Below, one piece after another: positions 26,783 to 36,052 of a DNA stretch of 64,000 bases. The notes beneath the pieces were generated by a model. The model made no database searches, was not told the origin of the DNA, and worked only from the letters and a program-made list of their open reading frames with translations. Within the stretch, counting starts at the first letter, position 1, and each line of letters opens with the position of its first letter. The translations under genes were made by a program, and so were the position numbers. The stretch is from Pantoea conspicua (GTDB taxonomy: Bacteria > Pseudomonadota > Gammaproteobacteria > Enterobacterales > Enterobacteriaceae), in NCBI RefSeq assembly GCF_002095315.1, contig NZ_MLFN01000005.1, forward strand, positions 1 to 64,000, in the 5' to 3' direction.

Positions 26783-27208
26783 ATGACCTCTTTTGACGAT
26801 CTTTTTACCCGCCTGGCGCAGTCACCGTTTCGCCAGCGCTTCCGGCTCGGGCGCGCAGAATATGACTACGTTCGCAGCAGAGACGAGGCGACGCTTCGCC
26901 AGCATGCGGCAGATTTTATCGCCCGGCGGCTGGCGCCGGCCCGACCCGCTAACGACGGTAAGCAGACGCCGATGCGCGGCCATCCGGTGTTTATCGCCCA
27001 GCATGCGACCGCCACCTGTTGCCGTGGCTGTCTCAGTAAATGGCACCACATTGCACCGGACCAGCCGCTGAGTGCGGAGCAGCAGACGTATGTGGTGACG
27101 GTGTTACTGCAGTGGATTGCTGCTCAGATGCAGCAGCCGGCACCGGCTGCCCGACCGCAAAAAGCGCAGCCAGGACCGGATGACGATCCGCAACTGGCGT
27201 TATGGTGA
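26783..27208 (+). CDS. DUF4186 family protein
   Basis: 141 residues from ATG 26783. The DUF4186 signature HPVFIAQHATATCCRGCLSKWHHI includes three Cys and His, a possible metal site. The C-terminal Pro/Ala/Gln-rich tail (QQPAPAARPQKAQPGPDDD) extends beyond the family core and looks disordered. Function unknown. Confidence 0.78.
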   Translation: MTSFDDLFTRLAQSPFRQRFRLGRAEYDYVRSRDEATLRQHAADFIARRLAPARPANDGKQTPMRGHPVFIAQHATATCCRGCLSKWHHIAPDQPLSAEQQTYVVTVLLQWIAAQMQQPAPAARPQKAQPGPDDDPQLALW

Positions 27209-27348
27209 GGGGGTGAATATCGGGCGAATCGTGCTTTTTATGGCGTAAACTGGCCCTTTTTCATTCCTGGTTTATTCTTAAATCTTTACGGGCAGCGCTA
27301 TGCCAGGATTAAAACCTGACACGGCAACTATTCAATACAGAGGGAATT

Positions 27349-27666
27349 ATGAAGAAAACAATTATTGCACTGTCTGCTATTTTACTGGCTTCGCCACTCT
27401 TTGCCGCGACCACCACAGACAACACCGTTGCGGAAGCGCACAAAGGTGCGGATACTGCTAAAGAAAAACTGCATCAGACGCAGCATCAGGGCGAAGAGAT
27501 GAAACTCAAGTCCGAGCATGCGGCTGAGGGCAAAAGTGATGCCACCAGCAGCAAAGTGACCGAAGGCGCGCAGAAAGGCTGGAATAAGACCAAAGAAGGC
27601 ACCGAGAAAGGCTGGGACAAAACCAAACAGGGTGCTGAAGACCTGAAAAACAAAGCGACTAACTAA
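27349..27666 (+). CDS. Exported hydrophilic repeat protein, LEA-like
   Basis: 105 residues. Signal peptide MKKTIIALSAILLASPLFA cleaves before ATTTDN. The mature part is highly hydrophilic and Lys/Glu/Thr/Ala-rich. Imperfect 11-residue units occur (GWNKTKEGTEK, GWDKTKQGAED), the periodicity of late-embryogenesis-abundant proteins. Likely a periplasmic desiccation or osmotic-stress protein; inference from composition. Confidence 0.7.
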   Translation: MKKTIIALSAILLASPLFAATTTDNTVAEAHKGADTAKEKLHQTQHQGEEMKLKSEHAAEGKSDATSSKVTEGAQKGWNKTKEGTEKGWDKTKQGAEDLKNKATN

Positions 27667-27737
27667 GTCGGCTGGTTTGCAGGAAAAGGAAACCCACCCT
27701 AAGGTAATGCCTGCCGGTTAAGGTTAAATTTGCAAAG

Positions 27738-27767
27738 GCTGTCACGGTCAAACGTGGCAGCTTTTTT
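27738..27767 (+). terminator. Rho-independent terminator
   Basis: GCTGTCACG / CGTGGCAGC (one G-U type mismatch) with GTCAAA loop, then TTTTTTG. Ends the LEA-like gene. Confidence 0.8.
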
Positions 27768-28035
27768 GTTTGGCAGGCGTGCCGGAGTGCGGGCCTGAAG
27801 CTTCAGAGCAGGCTGAGGCCGCTCAGGGGCAGGCCATCCGCAGCGCTGAACAGAATGAGTCTGCCAGGAGAGCCCGCAGGACGCGGGCGAAAGGCGGGGC
27901 GGCACAGGATGTGCTATCCCCGGCGGTCCGTCAGGCAGGCGAATGAAGTGAAGGCACCGCGCAGCGGCGCGAGGACCGCCAGCCCCTGAGCGGCACCAGA
28001 CTGCGTTATCACCGGTCGCTTAACTGACCAGCATT
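27768..28035 (+). ncRNA. Candidate untranslated RNA (weak)
   Basis: 268 G+C-rich bases without a credible gene, lying between one plus-strand terminator and another at 28036-28060. A terminator with no upstream gene hints at a transcript. Hairpins with GGA loops are visible: GCCCGCAGGACGCGGGC and GCACAGGATGTGC, the style of CsrA-binding RNAs. Only about five GGA words occur, no more than chance for this composition, and I see no clear promoter. Treat as a hypothesis. Confidence 0.25.
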
Positions 28036-28060
28036 ACCCACCTTAAGGTGGGTGTTTTTT
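28036..28060 (+). terminator. Perfect-palindrome terminator
   Basis: ACCCACCTTAAGGTGGGT followed by GTTTTTT. Oriented for a plus-strand transcript, although no plus-strand gene ends here. It abuts the stop codon of the minus-strand AI-2E gene. Confidence 0.75.
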
Positions 28061-29288
28061 ATTTCTTACTCGCGCTGGCGTTTTTTTCCGCTTCGGCGGC
28101 GGCCAGTGCCGAGACTTTGATCTCCGCTTCGGCGGCGGCATCGGCTGCTGCTGCGGCGGCTTCAGCAGCGGCTTCGGCGGCGGTATCGGACTGCTTCTTG
28201 CCTTCCTCGATCACCTCTTCATCAATCTCTTCGATATTTTCGCGGTTATCGCGGCCCGACAGCAGATTCCAGCAGGCGATAAACAGTGCGGCGATCACCG
28301 GACCGATCACAAAGCCATTAATGCCGTAGATTTCCATGCCGCCCAGCGTGGCGATCAGGATCAGGTAGTCCGGCATTTTGGTATCTTTACCCACCAGCAG
28401 CGGACGCAGGATGTTATCCACCAGCCCAACAATCACCACAAAGAAGCCGACCAGGAACAGACCTTTCCACAGCGCGCCGGTGGCAAAGAAGAAGATCGCC
28501 GCCGGTACCCAGATGATGGCGGAACCCACCGCCGGGATCAGTGACAGGAACGCCATTAGCGCGCCCCACAGCAGGCTGCCGTCAATACCGGTAAACCAGA
28601 ACGCCAGGCCACCGAGTATCCCCTGAACGATACCGACCACCACTGTTCCTTTCACCGTGGCGCGCGCGACCGCAGCGAATTTCACCATCAGGTGATGCTT
28701 AACGTAGGTCGACAGCGGTAATGCTTCCAGAATCAGATGCACCAGGTAGGAACCATCTTTCAGCAGGAAAAACAGCAGGTAAAGCATCACGCCAAAGCCG
28801 ACGGTAAAGCTGAAGGTGCCTTTCCCGATGATGAAAGCGCTACCCGCTACGTACTGGCCGCCTTTGAGCGCAAACGATGAGAGCCTCTCCTGGATCTGCG
28901 CGGCGTTATCCAGATTATTTTCAGCCAGGTAATGCTTCGCCCAGCGCGGCAAATGCTGCAACAGGTCGGCAAACACCACCGGGAACTGCGCCGAGTTAGT
29001 CTGGAGTTTGTGATAGACCGCATTGGTTTCAACCACCAGCGACGAGGCGATAATCGCCAGTGGCGTGAAAACAATCAGACAGATACAGAGCAGGGTCAGC
29101 AAGGCGGCCAGCCCGTTGCGTTCGCCCAGCCGGGTGCGCAGGTAGGTTTTTAGCGGATGGAAAATGACCGCCAGAATCGCCGCCCAGAGAATCGGCGAGA
29201 AATAGGGTGAAAGCACCTCAAAAAAGGCGAGAGTCGCAATCGCCAGAATCAGAATGAAAAATCCGATATTCAATCCTTTAAAACGCAT
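28059..29288 (-). CDS. AI-2E-family membrane transporter with Ala/Glu-rich tail
   Basis: 409 residues, seven or eight helices. Family marks include the N-terminal helices, a large periplasmic-type domain (residues about 85-160), GIVQGILGGLAFWFTGI, LSLIPAVGSAIIWVPA, LVDNILRPLLVG and GPVIAALFIA. The AI-2E/YdiK family exports small molecules or Na+/H+; the substrate is unknown. The last 40 residues are a low-complexity Ala/Glu/Lys tail predicted to be a long helix. Confidence 0.83.
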   Translation of the reverse strand: MRFKGLNIGFFILILAIATLAFFEVLSPYFSPILWAAILAVIFHPLKTYLRTRLGERNGLAALLTLLCICLIVFTPLAIIASSLVVETNAVYHKLQTNSAQFPVVFADLLQHLPRWAKHYLAENNLDNAAQIQERLSSFALKGGQYVAGSAFIIGKGTFSFTVGFGVMLYLLFFLLKDGSYLVHLILEALPLSTYVKHHLMVKFAAVARATVKGTVVVGIVQGILGGLAFWFTGIDGSLLWGALMAFLSLIPAVGSAIIWVPAAIFFFATGALWKGLFLVGFFVVIVGLVDNILRPLLVGKDTKMPDYLILIATLGGMEIYGINGFVIGPVIAALFIACWNLLSGRDNRENIEEIDEEVIEEGKKQSDTAAEAAAEAAAAAADAAAEAEIKVSALAAAEAEKNASASKK

Positions 29289-29641
29289 GGAAAAACCTCA
29301 TGGTAAACGTCCCCTGATAAACCTGAATGCCGCTGGTTCTGCGTGTAGCCTCGTTCACACGAGGGCTGCCGGGCGGATTTTGCGTCAGGTTTTTACTCTG
29401 TTACGGATGCCAGCGACAGCACTATTCTGGCTAATAAATTGAAAAATAAGGTGGAAATAATAAACGGAGCGATCCCGCTCGCAACCTGACTTTCCTGGCG
29501 AAAGCGCTTCGCTTTATTCCGACGCGCTAAATCCTACCTTAGCGTAGCGGTTTCGCCCATTATTGGTAGCAAACAGATTCACGATCGCAGGTTGCGCTGC
29601 CGATATACCTCCAGGCGCGATGAAAAGAGGGCGGTCAATAT
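29289..29641. other. Intergenic region between divergent genes
   Basis: 353 bases with short palindromic words (AAAGCGCTTCGCTTT near 29503). Promoters for both flanking genes should lie here. No gene seen. Confidence 0.4.
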
Positions 29642-29968
29642 ATGAACAGAGTAGTGATGTCAGGCATGCTGGTGATGCTGTTAAGCGGCTGCGCCACCAA
29701 ACAGTATCCGCAGGCAGCAGCGGTAACGCCGGAAGAGAAGGCGATGCTGGATTGCAAAATGCTGGGTCAGGAGATCGTGAAAGCTCAGGGGATGCAGGGC
29801 GAGATTGATCACACCGGCCGTTTCGATGCGCTGACCGTGTTGGGGTTCGTCGGGGATTTCGGGCTCGGTAATGGCATCGCCAGGCTCAGCGCCAGCCATA
29901 AGGCGGATACGCGACTGCAACAGTTGCAGTCGCTAAAAGCCGCAAAGTGCAGCCAGCGTCTGGCGTAG
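29642..29968 (+). CDS. Small lipoprotein
   Basis: 108 residues. Signal peptide with lipobox LSGC (Cys about residue 17), so it is lipidated and membrane-anchored. The mature part has PEEKAMLDCKMLGQEIVKAQG, a Gly-rich hydrophobic centre (TVLGFVGDFGLGNGIARLSA) and a C-terminal helix ending AAKCSQRLA. Family unknown; such lipoproteins are common in enterics. Confidence 0.7.
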   Translation: MNRVVMSGMLVMLLSGCATKQYPQAAAVTPEEKAMLDCKMLGQEIVKAQGMQGEIDHTGRFDALTVLGFVGDFGLGNGIARLSASHKADTRLQQLQSLKAAKCSQRLA

Positions 29969-29982
29969 CTGGCTGACGCCGG

Positions 29983-32900
29983 TCAGACTCGCGTACGCTG
30001 GCTGACGTGCTGCATCCTGACATTTTCCGCCGCACGTTTACCGGCGAGGAAGGCGTGGTCAGAATTGTAATATTCCCACTCGCTGTAACGGCCGGAAAGA
30101 TGCACATCCTGGGTCAGCAGCCACTGCCGGATCAGTGCCACGTTGCGGCTGCGCGCATGGTCATACACGACATAGGCGTAGGGCATATCAACCTGCGACG
30201 CGCAGAGCAGCGGATCGTCAGCGCGGATCATCCCGACCCGGATGCAGTCCTGACGGCAGCGCTCAATCAGCGCCTCGCCCTCCACCGGCAGCGGGTTGGC
30301 GGCATTGTAGGTGATCTCGCAGGTTAAGCCGAAACCGCCTGGCGGGTTGCAGTGCGGACTGGCATTGCCCTGGACGAAAATGCGATGAAACAGCGTATCG
30401 CCGGGATAATAGATCCAGTGTTTTTCGGTCAGGTCAGCGCGGCCAATCCCCAGATTGACGCAGCGTACCGAAACAAACTGCAGCTGCTGTGCTGCCTGCT
30501 GCACATTTTCCGGCACCTCATCGCCCATCAGTTTAATCAGTTCCGGCAGCGGCATCGTGCTAATCAGCTGCTGATAACGGTAGTAGCGTCCGTCGGCCAG
30601 CAGGGCAACGTGCGCCTGCGGATGAAGACGAATTAAGCGTGCTCCGGTCTCAAGCTGGCATTTGAGATGCGGCAGAAACCCGGACATCAGTGCCTGAAAG
30701 CCGCCACGCAGCGGATAGCCAAAGCGGGCATTGGGACCAACCGGTTTCGCCAGCGGCTGCAGCGCACCATCAATAATCTGTGCCAGATCCGGCAGCGGCA
30801 CCCGGCCGCCGAGCCAGGAGGTTTCCATCTCTGTCAGCGGCACTTTCCACAGCTTCTGGTTATAGGGCAGGGCGAAGTGACGTGCGATACCTTTGCCCCA
30901 GGTGCGCAGGATGAAGTGCTGGAAATCCTCCTCGTCCTGCACCTCGCCAACGCTGTTGCCCTCATCAGGCAGCGCACCGTCGGCGCAGCAGTCACGCCGC
31001 TGACGCGCCCGCTCCAGCGGCACGGCGACGGGCGCGCTTTCGCCGTAACGGGCTTCGATTGCCCCCAGCACGCACTCCTTCACCACTTCAATCGGCAGGC
31101 CATGCAGTGCTGACTGGAACGGATAGCGGGTAAAAACGCCGTCGGTATAGACCCAGGCTTCACGCGCCTGCCAGTGCAGGTTGTCGCCCAGCAGCATCTC
31201 ATACAGTTGCAGCACATACGGGTCCTGCGAAAACATAATGTGACCGGCGTAATCGAAGGTGAATCCCTGATCCTCAACCGATCGGCACCAGCCGCCGGGC
31301 GTGGCATTTTTTTCCAGCAGCACCGCGCCTTCGCCATAGTGATAACCGGCGCTCAGACCGGTCGGACCGGCCCCGATAATCAGGCACGCTACCGCCTCGC
31401 TCTCCAGCATCGCCGGGGTTAATGCGCTGACGTTGGTCTGCGGCTCTGCCAGCGGTGTGGCGGCTGTGGTGAGTGGCTGGTTACGGGTTAACGCCTGCTG
31501 GATCAGCTGGTGTACCTGCTCTGCCGTGCGGTCCCACGAGGTGGCATCGACTTTTGCCTGCATTTTGCCCGCCAGCGTCAGCCGGTCAGCAGCACTGAGC
31601 GCGATGGCCCGTTCACAGGCAGCGATGAACTGCTGATGATCACCGGCGACCGCCACCTCATCGGCATAATGGCGGGCGACATCGGTGATGGCGGTACTGA
31701 CAATCGGCAGCTGTGCGGCCATGTACTCCAGCACTTTGGTCGGTGAAATGTAGCGGGTCGAAGCGTTGAGGGCGAAGGGCATCAGACAGACATCCCAGCC
31801 GGCGAGAAACTGTGGCAGCGCCTGATAGGGCTGCTGGCCGAGCCAGTGAATATTGTCGCGCTGCGGCAGGCTGGCCGGATCGATTTTCACCACCGGGCCG
31901 ACCATAATTATTTGCCAGTCGGGATGAGTGTCAGCCAGCGCGGCGATCAATGGCAGATCGATGCGCTCATCCAGCACGCCGTAATAACCCAGGCGCTGAG
32001 CAGGAATCGCATCCTGTAACGGGTGACGGTTGCTGCGATCGCGCGCCTGTTCAAAATGGACCGCATCCACACTGCTCGGGAAGCAGTAAACCTGTGGATG
32101 TTTGTCGCGCTTGGCTTCATACAGGCTGGACCCCCCGGTAAACACCAGATCGGCGCGGGTCATCAACGCGGATTCACGCTGCTGCAGCTGGCGCGGCGCA
32201 TTGTGAAAGGCGGAAAGCTCATCCATGCAGTCATAAATCACCAGCGCCGGATTAAACGGCGTCAGCAACGGCAGCGCCATCGGGGTGTAAAACCAGACCA
32301 GTGGCTGTTCATCTTCCTCCATCAGTGGCGCCAGCAGCAGTTGCAGCGGCGCAATCTGGCTGTCGTGAAAGCCCGCAGCCTGAATATCCGTATGCGGCTG
32401 GATCACCGTAATATTGGCGGCCGGCTGGCTCTGATGCAGCCCTGGCGGCCCGGCTTGCCAGACCGGCTCCTCGACAAACAGCACCCGATAGTGCTGCGCC
32501 AGACGTGTCAGCAACTGTTGCGGGCGCTGAAAAACAAATCCCCAACGTAAATGACTGAAAACAATGAGTACTGGTGGGTTCATAGTGGGCTCCTGACGAT
32601 GCCGTTGTGATTGCTGGATGTGTTGCAGGGTTTGCTGCGCCTGGTGTAATGCGTGGGCATAAGGTTGCTGTAACTGACGGGCGTAAGGATCGGGGCCGAG
32701 CCGATCGAGATCCCATAAGCCGCTGCGGGTCCAGAAGACGGGCTCCTCCCACAGCGGGCGATCGAGGATCGGATAGAGACAGATGCCGAGCAGGTCGATA
32801 CCCGCCAGCTGCGCCTGCGCCACTTCGGCGGCGACCTGGCTGATCCAGGCACCGCGTCCGCTGCCGACGTGGCTGGTTTCAGCCAGCAGCAGCGGGCGCT

Positions 32901-33747
32901 GATAGCGCTGATAAACCTGCTGCAACAGCTGATGCAGCGGCACACGACGGGGATCGCCCAGATGCCAGCAGAGGCGCTGATTCGAGCCTTGTTCCCACTG
33001 GTTGTCGTGGTAGTAATTCACGCCGATCAGGTCGAGATAGCGCGCAGCCCCGCCGAGTTCGGGATGCAGCCTGCCGCTCAGCATGTCCCACGCCTGATAC
33101 TGGGTTTCGCGCATCTGCGCGGCGGTCTCAACGCTGTCGGGATCGGCAGGATCGGCAACGATGTGGATCAGCGGATCGCAATGCAACAGGCGCGCCCGCG
33201 GATCGACCTGCCAGATGGCTTCGCAGGCCGCCAGCGTGGCGCGCACCAGCTGCCGTTTGGCTGCATCGGCCCGATCCGCTTCCGCACAGTCGCCAGCGGT
33301 AAATAGGCCAACCGCAATGCCCCAGCTGAGAAAAGAGATTTCATTCATCGGCGAATAGACCGGCGCGGTGCGATACCAGGGGGCCAGAAATTGTGCCAGC
33401 GCACCGCAGAAGGCGGCGAAACGGCTGACAAAGTCGCGATCAAACAGGCTGACGCCGTCGGGCCAGCCGTAGTGGCAGAAGGTCCAGCTGATCTGGATAC
33501 CCTGTTGCTGCGCCGCCTGCATCCGGGCAGCCACGTCTGAAAAGTCATAGCGGCCATTCCGTTCGCACAAACGCCAGCCCGCACTTTCGCGTACGGTTCG
33601 GATAGCAAAGGGCGTCAGCGCGGCGTAGTCCTCTGCCGCACGCGCCTGGTGTTGATTGAGCGCATTCATCGACAGCGCAACACCGGCGGGATTAACGTGA
33701 TCGGCACCTTCATAGCCGGCCTGCCAGAAACTGGTAAAGGGGGTCAT
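29983..33747 (-). CDS. Three-domain fusion: GH1-like hydrolase + GT4-type glycosyltransferase + UDP-galactopyranose mutase-like FAD enzyme
   Basis: 1254 residues from ATG 33747 (GGGAG upstream); a longer open frame has no RBS. Residues 1-388 resemble clan-A glycosidases, with YSPMNEISF (acid/base Glu) and LLLAETSHVG (nucleophile Glu). Residues about 389-770 are a group-1 glycosyltransferase (GFVFQRPQQLLTRL; KVLEYMAAQLPIVST). From about 785 a FAD domain starts with IIGAGPTGLSAG and ends HAFLAGKRAAENV. An ATG at 32583 with AGGAG five to six bases before it would give an 866-aa protein in the same frame. The TGA of another frame overlaps it (ATGA). So the fusion may be real, or two coupled genes joined by an indel. 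Probable role: glycan or glycolipid synthesis. Confidence 0.7.
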   Translation of the reverse strand: MTPFTSFWQAGYEGADHVNPAGVALSMNALNQHQARAAEDYAALTPFAIRTVRESAGWRLCERNGRYDFSDVAARMQAAQQQGIQISWTFCHYGWPDGVSLFDRDFVSRFAAFCGALAQFLAPWYRTAPVYSPMNEISFLSWGIAVGLFTAGDCAEADRADAAKRQLVRATLAACEAIWQVDPRARLLHCDPLIHIVADPADPDSVETAAQMRETQYQAWDMLSGRLHPELGGAARYLDLIGVNYYHDNQWEQGSNQRLCWHLGDPRRVPLHQLLQQVYQRYQRPLLLAETSHVGSGRGAWISQVAAEVAQAQLAGIDLLGICLYPILDRPLWEEPVFWTRSGLWDLDRLGPDPYARQLQQPYAHALHQAQQTLQHIQQSQRHRQEPTMNPPVLIVFSHLRWGFVFQRPQQLLTRLAQHYRVLFVEEPVWQAGPPGLHQSQPAANITVIQPHTDIQAAGFHDSQIAPLQLLLAPLMEEDEQPLVWFYTPMALPLLTPFNPALVIYDCMDELSAFHNAPRQLQQRESALMTRADLVFTGGSSLYEAKRDKHPQVYCFPSSVDAVHFEQARDRSNRHPLQDAIPAQRLGYYGVLDERIDLPLIAALADTHPDWQIIMVGPVVKIDPASLPQRDNIHWLGQQPYQALPQFLAGWDVCLMPFALNASTRYISPTKVLEYMAAQLPIVSTAITDVARHYADEVAVAGDHQQFIAACERAIALSAADRLTLAGKMQAKVDATSWDRTAEQVHQLIQQALTRNQPLTTAATPLAEPQTNVSALTPAMLESEAVACLIIGAGPTGLSAGYHYGEGAVLLEKNATPGGWCRSVEDQGFTFDYAGHIMFSQDPYVLQLYEMLLGDNLHWQAREAWVYTDGVFTRYPFQSALHGLPIEVVKECVLGAIEARYGESAPVAVPLERARQRRDCCADGALPDEGNSVGEVQDEEDFQHFILRTWGKGIARHFALPYNQKLWKVPLTEMETSWLGGRVPLPDLAQIIDGALQPLAKPVGPNARFGYPLRGGFQALMSGFLPHLKCQLETGARLIRLHPQAHVALLADGRYYRYQQLISTMPLPELIKLMGDEVPENVQQAAQQLQFVSVRCVNLGIGRADLTEKHWIYYPGDTLFHRIFVQGNASPHCNPPGGFGLTCEITYNAANPLPVEGEALIERCRQDCIRVGMIRADDPLLCASQVDMPYAYVVYDHARSRNVALIRQWLLTQDVHLSGRYSEWEYYNSDHAFLAGKRAAENVRMQHVSQRTRV

Positions 33748-34360
33748 GGCATCTCCCGTAAAACAGCAACAGTTTGCCCGCTGACAGGCCGTCCGCAGAC
33801 GGGTCAGGTTGGGGTACAGGTATGCAAAGCAGACTGGCCGATGATGCCACTCTGAACGGGCGGGCAATCCTTGCCAAAAGCAACCGGCACTGAGCCGCAG
33901 GCGCAGAGTCCTGTCGCATTGACGACGAGTGAGAGATAGCGGGTGGAAACACGCAGCGCTATCGGCAGGAGAAAAAGTTCTGGCTTCTCGTAGAGTTACT
34001 GAACATTGTGGAAGCCTTACTGGAAAGTATAGGTAAGGTGCGACTCTTCGCAATATATTGAAGTAAAAAGAAAAAGCACAGCGGCAGAATATAGCCGTTA
34101 TAAATCAGGAAAATTTAAGCATAATCGTTTCGCGCCCGGTTAAAAGCGAAACGTAACCAGAACCGCTGACTTTTCAGCTTTGTGAACCTTTTCCATGAGA
34201 TGCAAACAGGGCAGACTCCGAAACCTGCGGGTTGCTGCTTCGCTTGCCTTTTCATCCTGCGCCAGCAAGATTAATTAATCACTGGCCTCGATCAGCAGGC
34301 AGTTAATTGACCGGCCACCGTGCCGCGGCTCTTTTTTACTGACAGGACGTTTCACAGGAT
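33748..34360. other. Long divergent intergenic region
   Basis: 613 bases between the fusion gene and ycaP. AT-rich at 34,060-34,130. No convincing ORF, RNA or named operator. Long leader for either gene is possible. Confidence 0.4.
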
Positions 34361-35053
34361 ATGTTCTCTTTCGACTGGCACCGCTTTTTACTCAACGACC
34401 AACCGGCCACTTTTCTGTTTGAGGTGGTGGCACGGGTGATGATCGCCTATCTGGTGGTCTTCACCTTTTTGAAAGTCTCAGGCCGGCGCGGTGTGCGTCA
34501 GCTGTCGCTGTTTGAACTGGTGGTGATTCTGACGCTGGGCTCCGCTTCGGGCGATGTGACCTTCTATGATGACGTACCGGTCCTGCCGGTGATCATGGTG
34601 TTTGTGGTGTTGCTGACGCTCTACCGGCTGACCACTATGCTGACAGCGCGCAGCCCGCGCTTTTCGCGCCTGATCCAGGGAGATGTGATTACGCTGATCA
34701 AACAGGGTTTATACGTGCTGGAGAGCCTCGATCATCTGAACATTTCGGAGGATGAGTTCTATATGGAGCTGCGACAGAGTGGGGTAGAGCATCTGGGGCA
34801 GATCCGGCTGGCGCTGGTGGAGGTGGATGGTCAGCTGAGTATTTACTTCTATGACGATGATGAGATGCGCGCCGGTTTAAGTGTGTTACCGCCCGAACAC
34901 CGTCAGGATTTCGACACCGTGCCGCACAGCGGGCTTTACGCCTGTACCCACTGCGGCCAGACGCAACAGATTGCGGCTCAGCAGCAGGCCGTCTGTCCGC
35001 GTTGCCAGCGTCAGCGCTGGTCCGCAGCGCTGAAAACCCGCCGCCTGCACTGA
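34361..35053 (+). CDS. ycaP: YcaP, DUF421 membrane protein with zinc-ribbon tail
   Basis: 230 residues, exactly the E. coli YcaP length. Three N-terminal helices (FLKVSGRRGVRQLSLFELVVILTLGSASGD), the DUF421 cytosolic domain (FYMELRQSGVEHLGQIRLALVEVDGQLSIYFYDDDE) and a C-terminal zinc ribbon (YACTHCGQ...CPRCQRQRW). Function unknown. RBS CACAGGATATG. Confidence 0.9.
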   Translation: MFSFDWHRFLLNDQPATFLFEVVARVMIAYLVVFTFLKVSGRRGVRQLSLFELVVILTLGSASGDVTFYDDVPVLPVIMVFVVLLTLYRLTTMLTARSPRFSRLIQGDVITLIKQGLYVLESLDHLNISEDEFYMELRQSGVEHLGQIRLALVEVDGQLSIYFYDDDEMRAGLSVLPPEHRQDFDTVPHSGLYACTHCGQTQQIAAQQQAVCPRCQRQRWSAALKTRRLH

Positions 35054-35077
35054 CGACGGGCATTACGTCAGAGCTGG

Positions 35078-35502
35078 CTAGCTACTGTTTTGTTGGGTTG
35101 TGCGACGTGATCGCGATTGTACGCGCTGCACAATTTTCTGAAATTCCGGGCATTGAAGGTGATCGCTGGCGGGACAATTTGCGACATGTCGCAAACCATC
35201 ACGAACCTTTTTTAACTGACGAATCGTGTTATCGATCTCATTTGCTTTGCCCATCAGCAAGGAACGATCCAGCGAAAGTTTTCCCTGTGCATTAAACAGG
35301 CTGACAATCTCATCCAGAGTAAAACCGGCGCTGCGGCCTAAAGTGATCAGCGCCAGTTTTTCAAGCACGCTGGCGCAATATTGCCGACGTAATCCCTTGC
35401 GACCTATCGATTTTATCAGTCCCTTTTTTCATAAAAACGCAGTGCTGAGGGCGCAAGCCCGCTGCGATCGGCGATTTCAGCAATATCGAGTTCTTTCATC
35501 AT
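35078..35502 (-). pseudogene. MerR-family regulator, frameshifted
   Basis: The N-terminal HTH is read from ATG 35502 (MMKELDIAEIADRSGLAPSALRFYEK) and stops in frame after the T6 run at 35424-35429 (A6 on the coding strand). Adding one A gives KGLIKSIGRKGLRRQ and joins the 96-residue C-terminal part (LALITLGRSAGFTLDEIVSLFN, Cys-containing tail ANCPASDHLQCPEFQ). The Cys residues near the C-terminus could bind metal or sense redox. It is divergent from a DUF2938 membrane gene that it may control. The indel is in a homopolymer and may be an error. Confidence 0.78.
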
Positions 35503-35575
35503 TGACTTAAACCTGACTTCACGTTGCATCCTCTGAATCAGCTTAACATCTGATGATGACCACAGGAGAATTCAC

Positions 35576-36052
35576 GTGACTAAGATATTGCTTACTGGCC
35601 TGCTTGCAACCCTTATTATGGATGGATGGAGCCTGGCCCGGCGCTACCTGTTAGCATCGCCTTCCCTTAACTACGCGCTGGTTGGACGCTGGATAGTGTG
35701 GATGAGTAAAGGACGTTACTTTCACCACACCATTTACGATACGCCAGCAGTCAAAGGCGAAACCGTTACAGGATGGGCCGTCCACTACCTTACAGGAATG
35801 GCTTTTGCCTTTATTCCGCTGCTATTACAAGGTCGGCAATGGTCGGAACACCCCGATCTGTTGAGTGCATTAATGAGCGGTCTCCTTAGCCTGGTGGCAC
35901 CCTTTTTCATTATGCAGCCCGCTCTGGGGTGGGGCATCGCCGCATCTAAGACGCCCGCGCCAGGCAAAGCCCGGCTGAACAGTGCTATGACACATCTGAT
36001 TTACGGGCTGGGACTCTATTTATCTGCTGTCGCGCTACAGGCGCTGGCCTGA
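35576..36052 (+). CDS. DUF2938 membrane protein
   Basis: 158 residues from GTG 35576 with AGGAGA at 35564-35569. Four helices; MTKILLTGLLATLIMDGWSLARRYLLA and YLTGMAFAFIPLLL, then the C-terminal PALGWGIAASKTPAPGKARLNSAMTHLIYGLGLYL. The family often sits beside MerR regulators; function unknown. Its last 37 bases overlap the converging GNAT gene. Confidence 0.75.
   Translation: MTKILLTGLLATLIMDGWSLARRYLLASPSLNYALVGRWIVWMSKGRYFHHTIYDTPAVKGETVTGWAVHYLTGMAFAFIPLLLQGRQWSEHPDLLSALMSGLLSLVAPFFIMQPALGWGIAASKTPAPGKARLNSAMTHLIYGLGLYLSAVALQALA

Noticed and set aside
27768-28035. CsrB/CsrC-family RNA
   Set aside because: Only about five GGA motifs occur, far below the dense GGA repeats of CsrB; kept only as a weak generic ncRNA candidate.
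33748-34053. N-terminal extension of the large fusion protein by 102 residues
   Set aside because: No RBS at the far start and Arg/Cys/Ser-rich non-protein-like sequence, whereas ATG 33747 has GGGAG and starts a clean hydrolase domain.
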